64,000 nt of DNA from Lepidodermella squamata. Lineage: Eukaryota > Gastrotricha. A program made the translations under genes and the position numbers. Below are positions 35,941 through 48,060 of the stretch, in pieces. The notes below the pieces were generated by a model that saw only the letters and a program-made list of their open reading frames with translations, made no database searches and had not been told where the DNA came from. How positions within the stretch are numbered: the first letter of the stretch is position 1; every line of letters starts with the position of its first letter. Location: positions 1,302,001 through 1,366,000 of the forward strand of contig JBLDXI010000009.1 in assembly GCA_047495785.1 (NCBI GenBank). The letters run 5' to 3'.

Positions 35941-38900
35941 ATGAGAGAACAATTAATTTGCCGATTAATTCCAAGTGTCATCACGGTATTAACTGCGACT
36001 ATCGGGATGAAAGGTTAGTGTCAAAAATCACTTGAAGCTCTTAGAAATTTTTATTATTTTTCAGCTATTCCAATGATCCGTGCTCAAAGTAGGAATAATG
36101 CCAATTTCATATATTGTAATTTTTGGGCTTATTTCCAAGGTCTTCCTCGCCAACAGCTCCTTCCCCTGCCCAGCAGCATGGCTCAAGCAAAATTCGTTGA
36201 CTCGCTATCATTCGGACCCGAGAGTTTAGCCGATATCACCAACGACTGGCGAACTAGCTGCTACGCCACTTTGAATCGAACAACTAATAGCGCCCAACTG
36301 AGCCGTCCAGATGGCAGATATGTCGTAGGATCCATCTGGAGCAAAGAGGTATCACCTCTAAAAATACCAAGTCCGGAGATGATTGAGTATTTTTTATAGG
36401 CGATTCCACGAAATTATTCGCATTGGCGATTGGAGATGAGATTTCGGCATCAAGACGCGCCACCTAAGGACATAGCTTTTTATTTAATCGCCCTCCCCAA
36501 CGGAACAACACCTGAAAGTAACATTTCCCCCATTTCTTTGCAAAAAAACATTCCAATTCCGCACAGATTGCATTGACGATGGTCTATATGCGATGCCTCC
36601 GGGTAGAACGGGTCTGGGAATTCGGTATTTCGCGAGAACTGGCGTTGTCTACGGCATATTCACTAATTTAGAGGCTCAAATAACGGGGGGCTTGTCGCTG
36701 AATTGGAACAACATTGCACAACAAGGCTCGGCGGCCGATCGAATGACCTTCGATAAATGCTTCATTGGCAGCCCGGACGAAATGACACGTTATGGCCGCG
36801 AATTCATCGCCATTATACAATATTTTAACGAAAGAATATCTGTAAAAAATTTCCCTTGCATTTCGCTGCCACTAAAAGTTGTTTTCTAGCTCACCATTGT
36901 TCCAACTATGGCAAAAGACGTGGCATTGGACTGCTTTGAGCAAGTCAGAGTTGATTTCGATAGTTTGCTAGCTATCAATCCGTGGCCTGTTTACATCGGC
37001 GTCGCGGGTGGATTAGATAACGATCTGTTGGCAATTTCCGAGCTCAGCTTTTTCAATCTTGTTGAACGAGAGTCTCAAACTACGAAAGACGCATTAGCAA
37101 CTTCTAAAACAACTACTCCTACAATAGATACAACAGGATCAACAGCAACGTCAAGCTCGACTACTTCGACAACTGAAGGCATGCCGACTACAACCTTTGA
37201 AGAGTCGACCACAGAAACAACTGAAATCCATAGTTCGAGTACGACTGAAGCCGTTACCAATGGCTATTACAATAGCACTACAGCCTTGATAACTTCAGGT
37301 AATTTCTCCACCTCTACCCTGCCATTGAGCAATACTACAACAATGACGACGACCAATCGAGTTGGGTCAAGCACTACAATACCTCCATTGTCTACGATAT
37401 CCCCATTTTGCACAAATTCGTTTGGTGACCAGTGTGGGGGTGCGATGTTTCGGGGCCAAACATGTTGTACGCCCGGGCTGGTTTGCTCACCAGTAGTCGG
37501 AGGTTCTTCGAAGTGCGTTTTGCCAACGATTTCAGTGACTGCCACTCCGCCTAGGATTACGAGAGTGTCGACGCCGAAAGTGACGCTCTCAACTGCCCCA
37601 GAGAAAATCACCCCTCAAAGTACACCTGTGGCGATAGCTCCAGCTAGTAAGTTTCACTTTCCGATTTTTTCAATAATTTTAATAATTTCCAATAAAATTA
37701 ATTATACACTTTTTTGCCAGATTAGATGGGTTCTGAAATAAGAATAACCCAAATTGTCCTCTGAAGTACTCATATGTATAAGGCTCGACATAATTCAGGA
37801 GTAACTTCGCTTTTTTAGTCATTTGAGAATATGGATGTCGGGGTTTTGAAGCCCGCATCAGCAGGATGCTTTTCGAACCGGATATTATTCATATTTCTCT
37901 CTATAATTGAACCGCACGGGCTAGTCGCGTTATTTTTCATTTAAATTAGCCAACCGCGCTGTAATTTGCGATTTAGCTATGTGTCTGTGACTTTTTGAGT
38001 ATGTGGACGTTCCTGATTTTGACATATTTTCTCTCACCTAATATCTGTGGCGCAAACTTGGCTCAGAACAAAACAACACGTCTCCGTGTTTTGTTTCTCT
38101 CCCCTATTGCCTTCATCGACCCTCGCCAGGTACTGGCAGGCACAGTCGCGATGGGTTATGTCGCCGATAAGGTCAACTAGACCCGACATTCTTCGCGATT
38201 ATTTCGTCGAGTTCGTGCCTGTTGATGAGTACCTCGGTATACGGGCAACTACGAGCCTAATTTCATTCCGGCGAGATCTGTCAGCCCTTCAATCGCCTAT
38301 AATAGCAGGCCCGGCTATCACAAACGGCTGCAAGGCTATTGGCCCGGTTTTGAAGTACATTCAAACAATTTCGCTTTCAACTTTCTGCAGCGCGCCGTTT
38401 TTATCCGATCCTACTTTGTACCCGAATTTGTTCCTATCACAATCTACCGCAACTAGCACCGCCCTATCTATGGTAGCTTTTATCAAAAATATCGGATCTT
38501 GGAGTCGAGTAGCTTTATTTGCGACGACTTCGAATATTAAAGACTTCTCAACCGCACTACTCCTTAATGATCAACTGATTTCAAACCGTGTAGAGGTCCC
38601 TCTTTTCGATATTATCAATGACGTAACCCCAGAGATAATCAATGGTCTGAAACTGTCTGGAATCAGAATAATTATCATTTCCAACGGAAATTCTGTTCTT
38701 GTCCCCCAGTTCCTATGTGAGGCGTTCAAAGCAGGAATTTCGGGTCCCCGTTATGTTTTCCTTTCTTTCGCAAATGGATTTTCCCTTGCACCTCGGCCCG
38801 GCTGTACTGTCGCCATGCTTCATGAACAGGCAAAACAAATGTTTTACTTTGGAAATGCAGCTAAACCTAGTAGTTACGATCGAATCAGTGATTTAGGTGA

Positions 38901-40960
38901 TACTGCTGGGGATTTTGAACAATTCATGGGCCGAGCTACAAATTTAACAATCGATGCTTATTTGACTGCATTCCAGCTGCGGGACACTCTAGTAAACGTC
39001 TTGATTGCTCTGAATGAGACTGATAGGCGACTGAAATCTGAGTTCAATCTCTCCTTGCATGATTACCACTCTAAGCCTGATTTTGTCGCTGAAATCGCTC
39101 GGGAAGTTATCCTGGCTAGTGAACCCATTGGGCTAAGAGTTGGACGAACTTCGTACAGCAAAAATGGCCTGCTTCTAGGCGATATTCAAGTCGTCACACA
39201 ATGGGATCCTTTCGCAGGCATGCGAACCCTCTATTCTGTCCATCAAAGTTTAAACAAGTCTTTTAGCGATGTTGATCTGCAAGGATTTTCGCTGGAAAAA
39301 GTAGCTGAAATTATCTGGCAACCACCTTTAGATCGGCCTCGTGTCAAACGTCTGGCGTTGTCAATCCCACGGGCTATTTTCGTCGTTGAGTGGATTCTAA
39401 TCGCGGTTGGAAGTGCTATAATTATCATAGGTCTAGGACTTATTTTAAGGAACAAGCCTGCTTCCTGGAACTATCGATTTTCAAAGTCGTACTCACTACT
39501 CGGTTGCTTGTGCTTAAATGCTTCCTCCGCTCTGTTCGCCGTTGATCGCTCGACAGGAAGCTCAGGAATAGTCATGGCCGCCTACTTCCTTCTCGGAGTT
39601 GGGATATCAGCAGTTTGCGGACAAATCGCTAGCCGTCTTTATGCGATCAATTCTCACGTGAAGAAGAGCATTAAAAATAGCCACAGAAAATCGCGCAATA
39701 CGGTGAGTCCGACTTCTAACAAAATCAGACCGAAAGCCGTTGTCATATTTCGACACAATTCAGCCGAAATCATGGACGTCCAAAGTCTGAAAATAGGTTT
39801 TGTCATAACTCTACCTAGTTTAGCTGTTTTAATCGGATGGGTGGCCAGTCACAAATTTGTTTGTCTCGAAAAATCTGATGAAATGCCGATTTACAACGAG
39901 TTGTCTGATACTGTTCAAGAAACGTGGTTTGTCAGTTGTTTGATGGCTCCTAATTCCTTGACAGGCTGGTCCCTTCTAAGTTCAGTAGGTGTTGCTCAGT
40001 TCTTGCTGCTATTGTTTTCATTGATGATTGCATTCCACCTTAAACAAGTCAAAGGAGTCGCTGCGAATTGCCCGGAATTTTACGCAATTGCTATCTCAGC
40101 TATAGCAAGCGCCACTCTTTTACCTGCTGGTCTCTTGATAGCTCTGATTCTTGATGAGACTAATCGTCAAGCGGCCATAAGTCTAGCTCTGATCATTTGG
40201 TCTCTCTTTGAATCGTTCACGTTACTTTATCATGGTATTAACAAGAAGAAAGTGATGGCCTATGTGAAATCTCACCATCGCGTGAATAACGGTGAAAGTT
40301 TTGTAGAAGGGTCAACCACAGTTGGACATTTTGATCACTAAATTCAGTAGATTTATCAAATAAATTCAGCAAATTTTTAATGATTATTTTGCCTCATTTT
40401 AGGAGTCATAACCCTGATGCAGGTGAAGACAATAAAAATGGAAGGTGTGGATGTGGATCTAAATGGTTTGAAGGACGTTAACAGCGGCACTTATCGAGCA
40501 ATTCGCATGGTTCTATCGGATCAAATGCGAAGAATTTACGACAAAGCAGGCCTAACTGTACTCTTCATCAACGTTACAAGCATCAGTTTCATGTAAAACA
40601 GCTTCCTTAATACAGCAGATCGATCAATTTCTTTTTATCAGGTCTCCGTCAGGTGAATTTCTAGCTCTAATAGACGCCACAATCGACTGTGGCCTTTCAA
40701 TCAAGGACAAAGACGGCTTGAATTCTAGTTTGGCCAGCGCAGTCGCTTCATTGATGGCTGATGGCGCTTTTGATAACAGTTTTGGCCGGCAGTCGCCTGT
40801 TACGCTGGAAATTGTTCACTTCGAATTGGAGTATGCGAGACAGCCTGAGGAAACGGCTGTTTCAAGTGCCTTTGCTCTGTTATCGGGTGACGAAAGACAA
40901 CGCGTCTTGTTCAAAATTATATTTCTGTATCATTCCAGTAATTACCTGTTCAAACATTAA
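35941..40960 (+). CDS. Secreted lectin-like, mucin, CBM1-like and SEA-like protein hosting a nested gene
   Basis: Exons 35941-36013, 36065-36348, 36400-36517, 36567-36841, 36890-37646, 40403-40592 and 40642-40960 join in phase to 2016 nt (671 residues). After a signal-like N terminus comes a beta-rich domain ending VYIGVAGGLDNDLLAISELS, reminiscent of concanavalin/L-type lectin folds. A threonine/serine mucin region (about residues 310-410) follows. Then comes a cysteine-rich module (DQCGGAMFRGQTCC..GLVCSP..SSKC) resembling the carbohydrate-binding CBM1 knot. The last two exons (LKDVNSGTYRAIRMVLSDQM, then LFINVTSISFMSPSGEFLAL) look SEA-like. The 2.76 kb intron 37647-40402 contains the whole receptor gene at 38001. 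Alternatively the gene stops at 37725 (acceptor at 37720) and the last exons are separate. A splice near 40,899 could also give an alternative C terminus to about 41,040. Confidence 0.5.
38001..40341 (+). CDS. GABA-B-like class C GPCR (copy 2), nested, with an apparent frameshift
   Basis: Single-exon receptor of about 779 residues related to the gene at 20654-23050. A signal peptide (MWTFLILTYFLSPNICGANL) leads into a bilobed binding ectodomain, then seven spans starting near IFVVEWILIAVGSAIIIIGL, and a short tail with no coiled coil. The N-terminal 60 residues are in one frame and the remainder in another. The frame change near 38,175-38,180 coincides with an in-frame TAG, and one surplus base there would explain it (KVN then RPDILRDY, compared with NNRTDILPDY in copy 1). 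No intron of credible size fits, so it is an assembly error, a polymorphic null allele or an early pseudogene; the remaining ~720 codons are uninterrupted. It lies within an intron of the secreted gene on the same strand. Confidence 0.68.
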
Positions 40961-41114
40961 GCTTTTGCAAAATAAAGACAAAATGAAAAAACTTCTGATC
41001 ATAAGTATTTGTAGGAGAGCTAAAACAGCAGGTCAAATCTAGTTTCTAAATGGCATCAAAGCTTATCCCACCTTAAACAATTATAAAACTGAATTTAAAT
41101 TATGTCAAAAGTAT
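40961..41114. other. Short spacer 5' of the tRNA-Arg position
   Basis: Contains an AAAATAAAG polyadenylation-like signal near 40,968 that would serve the upstream secreted-protein gene. Nothing else is recognised. Confidence 0.4.
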
Positions 41115-41187
41115 CGAGGCTGCCAGGAGTCGAACCTGGAATCTTCTGATCCGTAGTCAGACGCGTTGTCCATTGCGCCACAACCCC
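41115..41187 (-). tRNA. tRNA-Arg (anticodon ACG)
   Basis: A 73-nt cloverleaf on the reverse strand. The acceptor arm GGGGTTG pairs with CAGCCTC (two G-U pairs) plus discriminator G. The D arm is GCGC..GCGT, the anticodon stem is CTGAC/TCAG-like with loop CTACGGA giving ACG, and the T arm is CCAGG-TTCGACT-CCTGG. The internal promoter boxes (TGGCGCAATGG and GGTTCGACTCC) match polymerase III consensus. There is no intron, and CCA is not encoded. It matches the widespread eukaryotic arginine tRNA body. Confidence 0.95.
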
Positions 41188-41538
41188 GCTCTACGTATCA
41201 TGCAATAAAACCGGCTCATACTGACCAGGCCGGCCCACTCAACGTCGGTAGCCATTCATAATAATAATGATGGGCCATGTGCGTAATGAAAAAAAACGGA
41301 ACAGCAGCAGCTGTCTACGCTCACAACGTGCTTACATTCATTCGCTTAGCACGAGGCAGCTCTCATTATTATCATCGACGTACACAGCTGCTGAAGTTAT
41401 CACGAGCATTGATAACCTTCCGGTGACCTCCCCCACACCGGTTTTTGCACTACTGGTGCATTCAGCTGTTGGCATGCATATTTACCGTTAAATCGGCTGC
41501 ACATTTTCCTGATATTTTTAGGTTTACTTTTGAGGAAA
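41188..41538. other. Intergenic between tRNA and P450
   Basis: No gene seen. It should include the tRNA's upstream flank and the P450 promoter. Confidence 0.4.
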
Positions 41539-43252
41539 ATGCAGTGGTGGGACTTTTTTCTTTACGGATATGCGTGGCTTTTGTTTTCTTTCATATTTTA
41601 CGGAGCTCATCGATTCATTTTCGATCGATTTTTGTACCGATTACCGCGCGGACCAACGCCATTACCATTTATCGGTTTGATAAATTATGCTTTATTTATG
41701 AATAAAATCCAAAATTTAAATTTATACCTAGGTAATGCGTATTTGATGGGATCAGATCCGAAAAGAAAGCCGTGGCATGTTTTCAGGAAATTATCTGAAA
41801 AATACGGCCCATTATTCACGTTCTACTTCGGCCAAATTCGTGTTATTGTTCTTATGGATGCCAAAGTCATTCGCCAGGCCCTCGTTACCCTGCAGAAGCA
41901 TTTCAGCAGCCGAGCGGACAATTTCTTTCCAGGCTACGAAATCCTCGCCCAAAGCGGCGTGGTATCATCAGATGGCGATGTTTGGGCGAAAAATCGCCGA
42001 TTTTGCGCCAAAGGCCTTCGCGATTTCGGCCTTGGAACCAACTCGATGGCCAGTCGAATTCAAGACGAAGCCGCCGTTGTTCTACAACAATTCGAACAGC
42101 AAGCGGACGGCGTTAACATTCACTCAGGGAAAACTGTAAACAAAATCCTTAACAACGGGCTGTCAAACATCATTTACGGCCTGATTTTCGGTCAACGTCT
42201 AGCTTACGATGACCCTAAATTTGTTGAATTAATTCACCAAACCGAGCAATTTTTCGAACGGCCATTTAAAGACAACGCGATTTATTTCGCATTACCTATC
42301 GCTGCCAAGTTCGATTTACCGCCCCAGGTCGAGGACATTCAAGGCATTGGGAATTTGATTGAGAAGCAACTCCTAACAGCGATCGAAGAACGAAAATCCA
42401 ATTTTTCGTCGGATAATATTCGCGATTTTATCGACGTTTACCTAAGCGCGGAAAATGAGCCAGTTTCATCTGAAAATCAATTAAACTTCCATCACTTCGC
42501 CGCCAGTATGCGAGATTTAATGATTGCTGGATTTGAAACAACGACAGCAACGCTTTTGTGGACTATTTTGTACTTCTGCAAATTGCCAGAGCAACAATTG
42601 AAGTGTCAGGCGGCGGTCGATAAGGTGATAGGAACTGATCGCTTGCCGAACCTAGCCGATCGCGCTGATTTGGTGTATTTGGAAGCAGTTTTGAATGAAA
42701 TTCTACGATATGTTACCATTGTACCCTGCCCTGTCTTTCACGCTGTCAAGGACGTAGGTGTCGAACTTGAAGGTAATATAATTTTCTGAATTTTCACATT
42801 TTAAAAATGTTCAAATTAAAAAATTTTAACAATTAAAATTTAAAATTTAAAATTTTTTTTTTTATGAATTGTGAGCCATTAATTTTAATTTTTTTACAGA
42901 TTTTAATATTCCGCCTGAATCAGCTATAAGCTACAATATTTGGAATGTTCATCACGACGTTGAATATTGGAAAGACCCAGAAGAATTCCGGCCCGATCGC
43001 TGGATTGACCCAGATAGCGGCGCGCTCTTGACCCACTCGACGCACTTTTTCCCATTCGGCCTTGGTCCTCGAGTTTGTCTCGGCGAACAACTGGCGCGTC
43101 TCGAGTACATCATCTTCCTAGCCGCCATCATTCAGCGCTTCAATTTCGCTTTCCCGCACAGCGACTACGCCGTCGATTACGATGGTGGACGCCATGGGGT
43201 GACTAATGTCCCGCCTGAATTTGAGGTCGTCATCACACGCCGTCCATTCTGA
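41539..43252 (+). CDS. Cytochrome P450, clan 2 (P450-B)
   Basis: About 509 residues; exons 41539-41674, 41732-42772 and 42900-43252. N-terminal membrane helix (FFLYGYAWLLFSFIFYG), then hinge LPRGPTPLPFIG. The I helix reads IAGFETTTATLLW, with Phe at the variable position. K helix EILR, DRW in place of ERW, and heme loop FGLGPRVCLGEQLARLE with the axial Cys. The first intron (41675-41731, 57 bp) has no in-frame stop, so a retained-intron product would be 19 residues longer; comparison with the genes at 50666 and 56609 shows it is an intron. Both introns match those two genes in position and phase, placing the three in one subgroup. Substrate is unknown. The ATG at 41539 starts the hydrophobic anchor. 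Confidence 0.9.
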
Positions 43253-43728
43253 GGCGTATTTGGACAAAAAACCAATCTCCTTATCACTATACTTGCTCAC
43301 CGCGTCTATTTTTAGCCGCATGATATACGTGTATTGAGGCTGAAATTTGAGTGAATAAAAACGTGAATACCTCCGCGTTTTTTTACACGTTTTTTTCCAC
43401 GTCAATGGCAAGGATTCTTGTTGGCAGGCCGCCCGTATCCGAATGCACAGAAGTCTTACAGATAAAGCTGCTATCTAATCTCGACACAGTTTTATTTTGC
43501 AGCTTCTCGCAACGGCGACGCTTGTCATCGTCAGCCGCGGCAATGTCTCTCTTATATTTGGTGTGGCCACCCACTCGTTCGCACCGAGAAACCCACGATT
43601 GGTTTTTTAGCAAAAAAACGTTTGCACCCAGCCTAAGAAAAAAATGAGCTGATATAGCAGCAACGGCGAACTCACAGACCGCCGCACTTTACTAATTCCT
43701 TTCATACCTAATCATCGTATTTAGGGTG
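43253..43728. other. Intergenic between two P450 genes
   Basis: No gene seen in about 0.5 kb; an AATAAAA polyadenylation-like signal occurs near 43,354. Confidence 0.4.
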
Positions 43729-45356
43729 ATGAATTATATGGACGGACTGGATATCGATGTTGCGGTGCGGTTTTTCAAAGATTGGTGGCACTGTTTAATC
43801 CCAGGGGTTGCCCTGTTCTATGGCACGAAGGCTTATATATGGGACTTTTTCTACCGACTACCACCCGGACCTACACCACTTCCGTTTATAGGTCAGTTTC
43901 AAGTATAGCCATGAGACATTGAGGTCACAACATTTTTTAAATAATTAGGCAGTACATGGGTTTTTTCGCTCCAGCCAAAACGTCAGAAATTCCCAGAGAC
44001 GATGACAAGATTAGCGAAACAATACGGCCCTGTTATGACCTTGTATATGGGACCGACGCGCATGATTGCGCTCAGTGATGCGAAAATTATTCAGCAGGTG
44101 TTGGGAGAGCAAGGGAAAAATTTCAGCGGCCGTTTGGAGCGTCGATTGCCCGGGCTAGAGACAATGGGGGAGGGCATCGTGCTGGCGAATGATGAAGTCT
44201 GGCGGCGAAATCGGCGCTTCGGTCTCAAGGCTATGCGCGACTTCGGAATGGGGAAGGATGTTATGGTGACAAAAATTCAAGAGGAAATTCGCCATTTGTT
44301 GGCCGATCTTGAGGTTTCGGCGGCGAAAGGCGAGAGCATTTTCCCGCGTTTTCGACTGGCCAATGCGGTTTCAAATGTGATTTGCTCATTGGTACTCGGA
44401 CGGCGCTACGAAAGCAATGATCCGCAGTTTTTGGAGCTGTTATCGAAATTGGATACCCTGCTGAAAGCTGACAATTCCGAAATCGCGACAATGACAATGT
44501 TTCCATTCATGAAATATTTCCGCGTACCAAGACAGGTATAATAATTATTGCCCTAATATTCGCATATATCTAAATTTATTTGTAGGTGAGGAGGCTCAAT
44601 GAATTTCATAAAATTTTGGTCGCAATTTTGAAAGACTGCATCATGGAACATCGGCGCGATTTTGATGCGAACAATATTCGAGACTTTCCAGACCTGTTCA
44701 TCCAGGCCGAGATGCAGGGCGAACCGATGAGTATCGACAATTTCGGCCACATCATGTTCGACATGTTCGGCGCTGGCACGGAAACTACTACAACAGCCCT
44801 AACCTGGACGCTGCTTTTCCTCGGCAAAAATACCGACGCCCAACAGAAGTGTCACGAAGCTCTCGATGCGGCTATTGATACCGATAGATTGCCAACACTT
44901 AAAGATCGGCCGAAATTGGTGTATCTAGACGCTGTTTTTCACGAATCCCTGCGTCTGGCCAGCACTGTTCCACTCGGGTTGTTCCACTCGAATTTGGATT
45001 GCGCGCAGAAAATCGGCGACTACGACGTGCCGCCTAACACCCTGGTGATGTACAACGCGTACAAGCTGCAGATGGACCCTGAATATTGGGACAGCCCCGA
45101 GTCGTTCATACCCGAGAGGTGGCTGGCTGAGGACGGGTCGCTGTTGAAGCATTCTACCCACTTCCTCCCGTTCGGCATCGGGCCGCGCATTTGCATGGGC
45201 GAGTCACTCGCGCGCACCGAATATTTCCTATTTCTTGCCGCTGTTCTACAACGGTTCAGCTTCGACCTGCGAACGCCCCGAGTTTCCGTCGAAGACAGCC
45301 CGGAGGGCGTTGTAAATGCTTGTCCCGAGTACAAAATTGTGCTCACTCGCAGATGA
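43729..45356 (+). CDS. Cytochrome P450, clan 2 (P450-C)
   Basis: About 506 residues; exons 43729-43891, 43949-44535 and 44586-45356. Anchor helix followed by RLPPGPTPLPFIG. The C helix has WRRNRRFGLKAMRDFGMG, nearly the same as the genes at 27605 and 53145. I helix FGAGTETTTTALTW; K helix with ESLR (E-x-x-R kept); PERW; heme loop FGIGPRICMGESLARTE. The second intron (after VPRQ) matches the third intron of the gene at 27605. It is expected to be an ER-bound monooxygenase of unknown substrate, transcribed in the same direction as its P450 neighbour. Confidence 0.9.
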
Positions 45357-45802
45357 AGTGAGATTGAGATTTATTTTTTGGCTTCTCTCATTGCTATCCC
45401 GGTCCTCATATTATAATTCACCACACACCTTTTCCACTAGCAATTTGCTCAGTGCCAAAGGCAATAAAAAATCACTGAAGTGAAAAGTGAACAAACATAT
45501 AGCAATCATCCAGGTGAACAAATTTATGGTTGAAATAGATCGGCAAATTGTCCCTGAGCCTTGGCAAAATGCTAATGGAAAATTTGTTTAAAATAATATA
45601 TTGCTCTGTTATTACGGCTTGAGAAGCTGATGATGAATAAAACGATACGGCTGCTTGTAATATGAATGATCTCATCTCTTATTTAAATTCAACCGAACCC
45701 AATTAGGGATATTTCCAGCCTGTGCTTATCAAGCCAGACATCATCAATAGCCGATTCAAAATTTCAGGAAAAACTAACCGAAAATTCAATTTTTTGAAAA
45801 CT
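45357..45802. other. Intergenic, nothing recognised
   Basis: AT-rich gap between the P450 and the receptor gene. No repeat or RNA gene was recognised. Confidence 0.4.
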
Positions 45803-47623
45803 ATGGAAGCAATTGAAGTTGGGGAGCTGTTCAGCTTGAATGAAACAGTGCATTCGCTTACACCAAGCGTGATTCTGTCCGAAAGTCGATCGAACAGCGC
45901 TAATTTGAATGTATCGCTAGTTGCAGCGGCGTTTTTCTTCCGCGAGTTCAATTATGTCCTGGCAAAAGGTCGCGACTATGCCTGCTGGAATCGCGATCCC
46001 TACAACTCGACAAGATTTACCCGGGATTTCGTCTTCCCATTCGCAGCCCTAGTGAGAAATCTCGCGGCAGACGGAGTTTCACCTGGTTGTAATCCCGTAT
46101 CGATGATGGTGTATGACTGCCTATGTCCAAGTTATACCCCCGATAACCTCGGCTGTAGCATGAACGATTCGATGATGATATGTGTAGAATGGTCGTGGGA
46201 GATTCCGCGATTGTCAGACTTCTTCTTTTCTCCACTGGCACAGTGGCAAAGGCGTGCCGCAGCTGGGCTCTACATAATAACGATACCTCTTTCTGCCCTT
46301 TGTGAGTGACCTGACCTACTTTTTCCCGATTTTACTCAGACGTTTTATTACAGTGACAAGCCTTGCTATTTATGTCTGGGCTCGAAATCCATCGCTGCAA
46401 ACAGTGACCAACATTTTTGTCATCAATTTGGTATGTGCGAACCTAGCAGTCGCTGTAGTGAGGTTGCCCATGGAGGTAAACGATTTTTTGCAATAAATAC
46501 CGCTCTCAACTTTTTCCCACGAAGACATACAAATTGATGGCAGATACTGGCGAGTCCTTTCCGTGGTTTGTGATAGAGCCCATTTGGATATCGGATGCCC
46601 TTTGCAGGCTTTATGCCATCCTCCCTTCGATGTCTATGGTTGTTTCGGTCAACATGTTGGTTCTTATTGGCTATGAACGCTACCAGGCGATTTGCAACCC
46701 GCTGCAAAGCCAACGCCAGCTTTCGAGAAGACGAGCCTATAAGCTTATAGCCATCACCTGGATATGGTCATTCCTATTCTGCATCCCACCGATGCTTTTT
46801 TACGTGAGATAAAATATTTTCTCATTTTTAGAAATTTCGAGTTTTATGATTTTTAGTCCGTCAAGCTTGGAAATACATTACTGGGTTATCAACTTTATTG
46901 CGGACTGGCGCCCCATAATCTCCTAAGCGAACTGACCTCGGATGGCATGTTAGCAATGAGATCAGCGCAAAAAATTATCTATTCAGTGACACAATTCTTC
47001 CTACCATCCATAGTGCTTTGCTTCGTTTACGGCAAAATCCTAATAACTTTGAAGCGAAGAATGAACCAAAGTCTTGTTGAAACGTTGAACAACCAAGAAA
47101 GTTTGCCAAGTGGCTCAATCAACGCTATGTAAAATTACTTTTAAATCTGGAATTTCTCTGTAAATCACCGATTTTTTTTATTCACAGGGCGTCAACTGGC
47201 CGAGAAGCGCATCTGAAGCAGAAAGCACTTCGCCAGACTCGTCGGGCAACCTTGACTTGCTTCTTCTGCCTCGCCGCGTTCGTTCTGTTGTGGCTGCCGT
47301 ACCATGCCTCTGAAGTTCTAATGGCCATCGCCAACTACTCCCCTACCTTCACGTTGGCGATATATTACTACTCGGCATTTGCGATGCCGGAGAATGTTGT
47401 CCTGTACTACGCCATCGCAATGACTTACTCCGTTTTCTCGCCTCTGATCTACTGCGGAGCGAACCGTCAATGGGTGGCGCTTCTGAAGAAAATGTTCTGC
47501 TGCAAACGCTTCGGTTTCAAAACTGAAGGTGACGATGCGACTGATACGCGAGAAAGCTCGGTCAACTCGACATCGAGCAATAAACCATCCACTAAAAAAG
47601 TGGCGCGAAAGTCTGACGATTAG
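45803..47623 (+). CDS. Rhodopsin-like GPCR with cysteine-rich ectodomain (copy 3)
   Basis: About 535 residues; exons 45803-46301, 46354-46475, 46525-46803, 46857-47128 and 47188-47623, with the same intron plan as the two left-hand copies (TM1-TM2 exon exactly 122 nt). The ectodomain has ACWNRDPYNSTRF, then PGC, DCLC, LGC and a further Cys. TM3 ends in GYERYQAICNPLQSQRQLS, TM6 follows TRRATLTCFFCLAAFVLLW, and TM7 reads FSPLIYCGANRQW. The cytoplasmic tail begins with a CC pair (MFCCK) that could be palmitoylated and is rich in Ser/Thr. The start is the ATG at 45803; upstream in-frame sequence has no ATG. Ligand unknown. Confidence 0.82.
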
Positions 47624-48060
47624 CGATTATTGTCGTGTAAATTAACGCGAAAAATACGATCGATCTATAACACTTGTTTTGTTGGCTAAACGTATTTTTG
47701 AATAAATTTTCTGGTTTCCAAAAACCCTCGAAATGAATTTTTTTATCTCGGCGTTGATTCACCGGTATTAAAGGTTGGTTAATGAGCCAGAAAATGATAT
47801 CCGAAATCGGCTAAAATTATCGTCAACCAAATATAAATCCTTCGAAATGGTATTTCGAGTCAATGGCAGCTTAAGCTCCATTAATTTGCCAAGGGGAGAA
47901 ACAATTAATTAATTTTGATCAATGGACCGGCAAACAATTTTCAAATCTAGATTTTGTTAAACTATCAAGCCAGACATCAGGACAGGCGCGATAATTGCTC
48001 ACGTTCACGATTTATTCGGAAGAACCGCGCGCTTCATTATTTGTGAATTCATGCGAAAAA
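47624..48060. other. Intergenic between tandem receptors
   Basis: AT-rich, no gene. A GAATAAATT polyadenylation-like signal near 47,700 would serve copy 3. Confidence 0.4.

Noticed and set aside
37979-38047. Start of the nested receptor at 38047
   Set aside because: That start lies in the wrong frame relative to the signal peptide at 38001; the N-terminal residues match the paralogue only in the 38001 frame.
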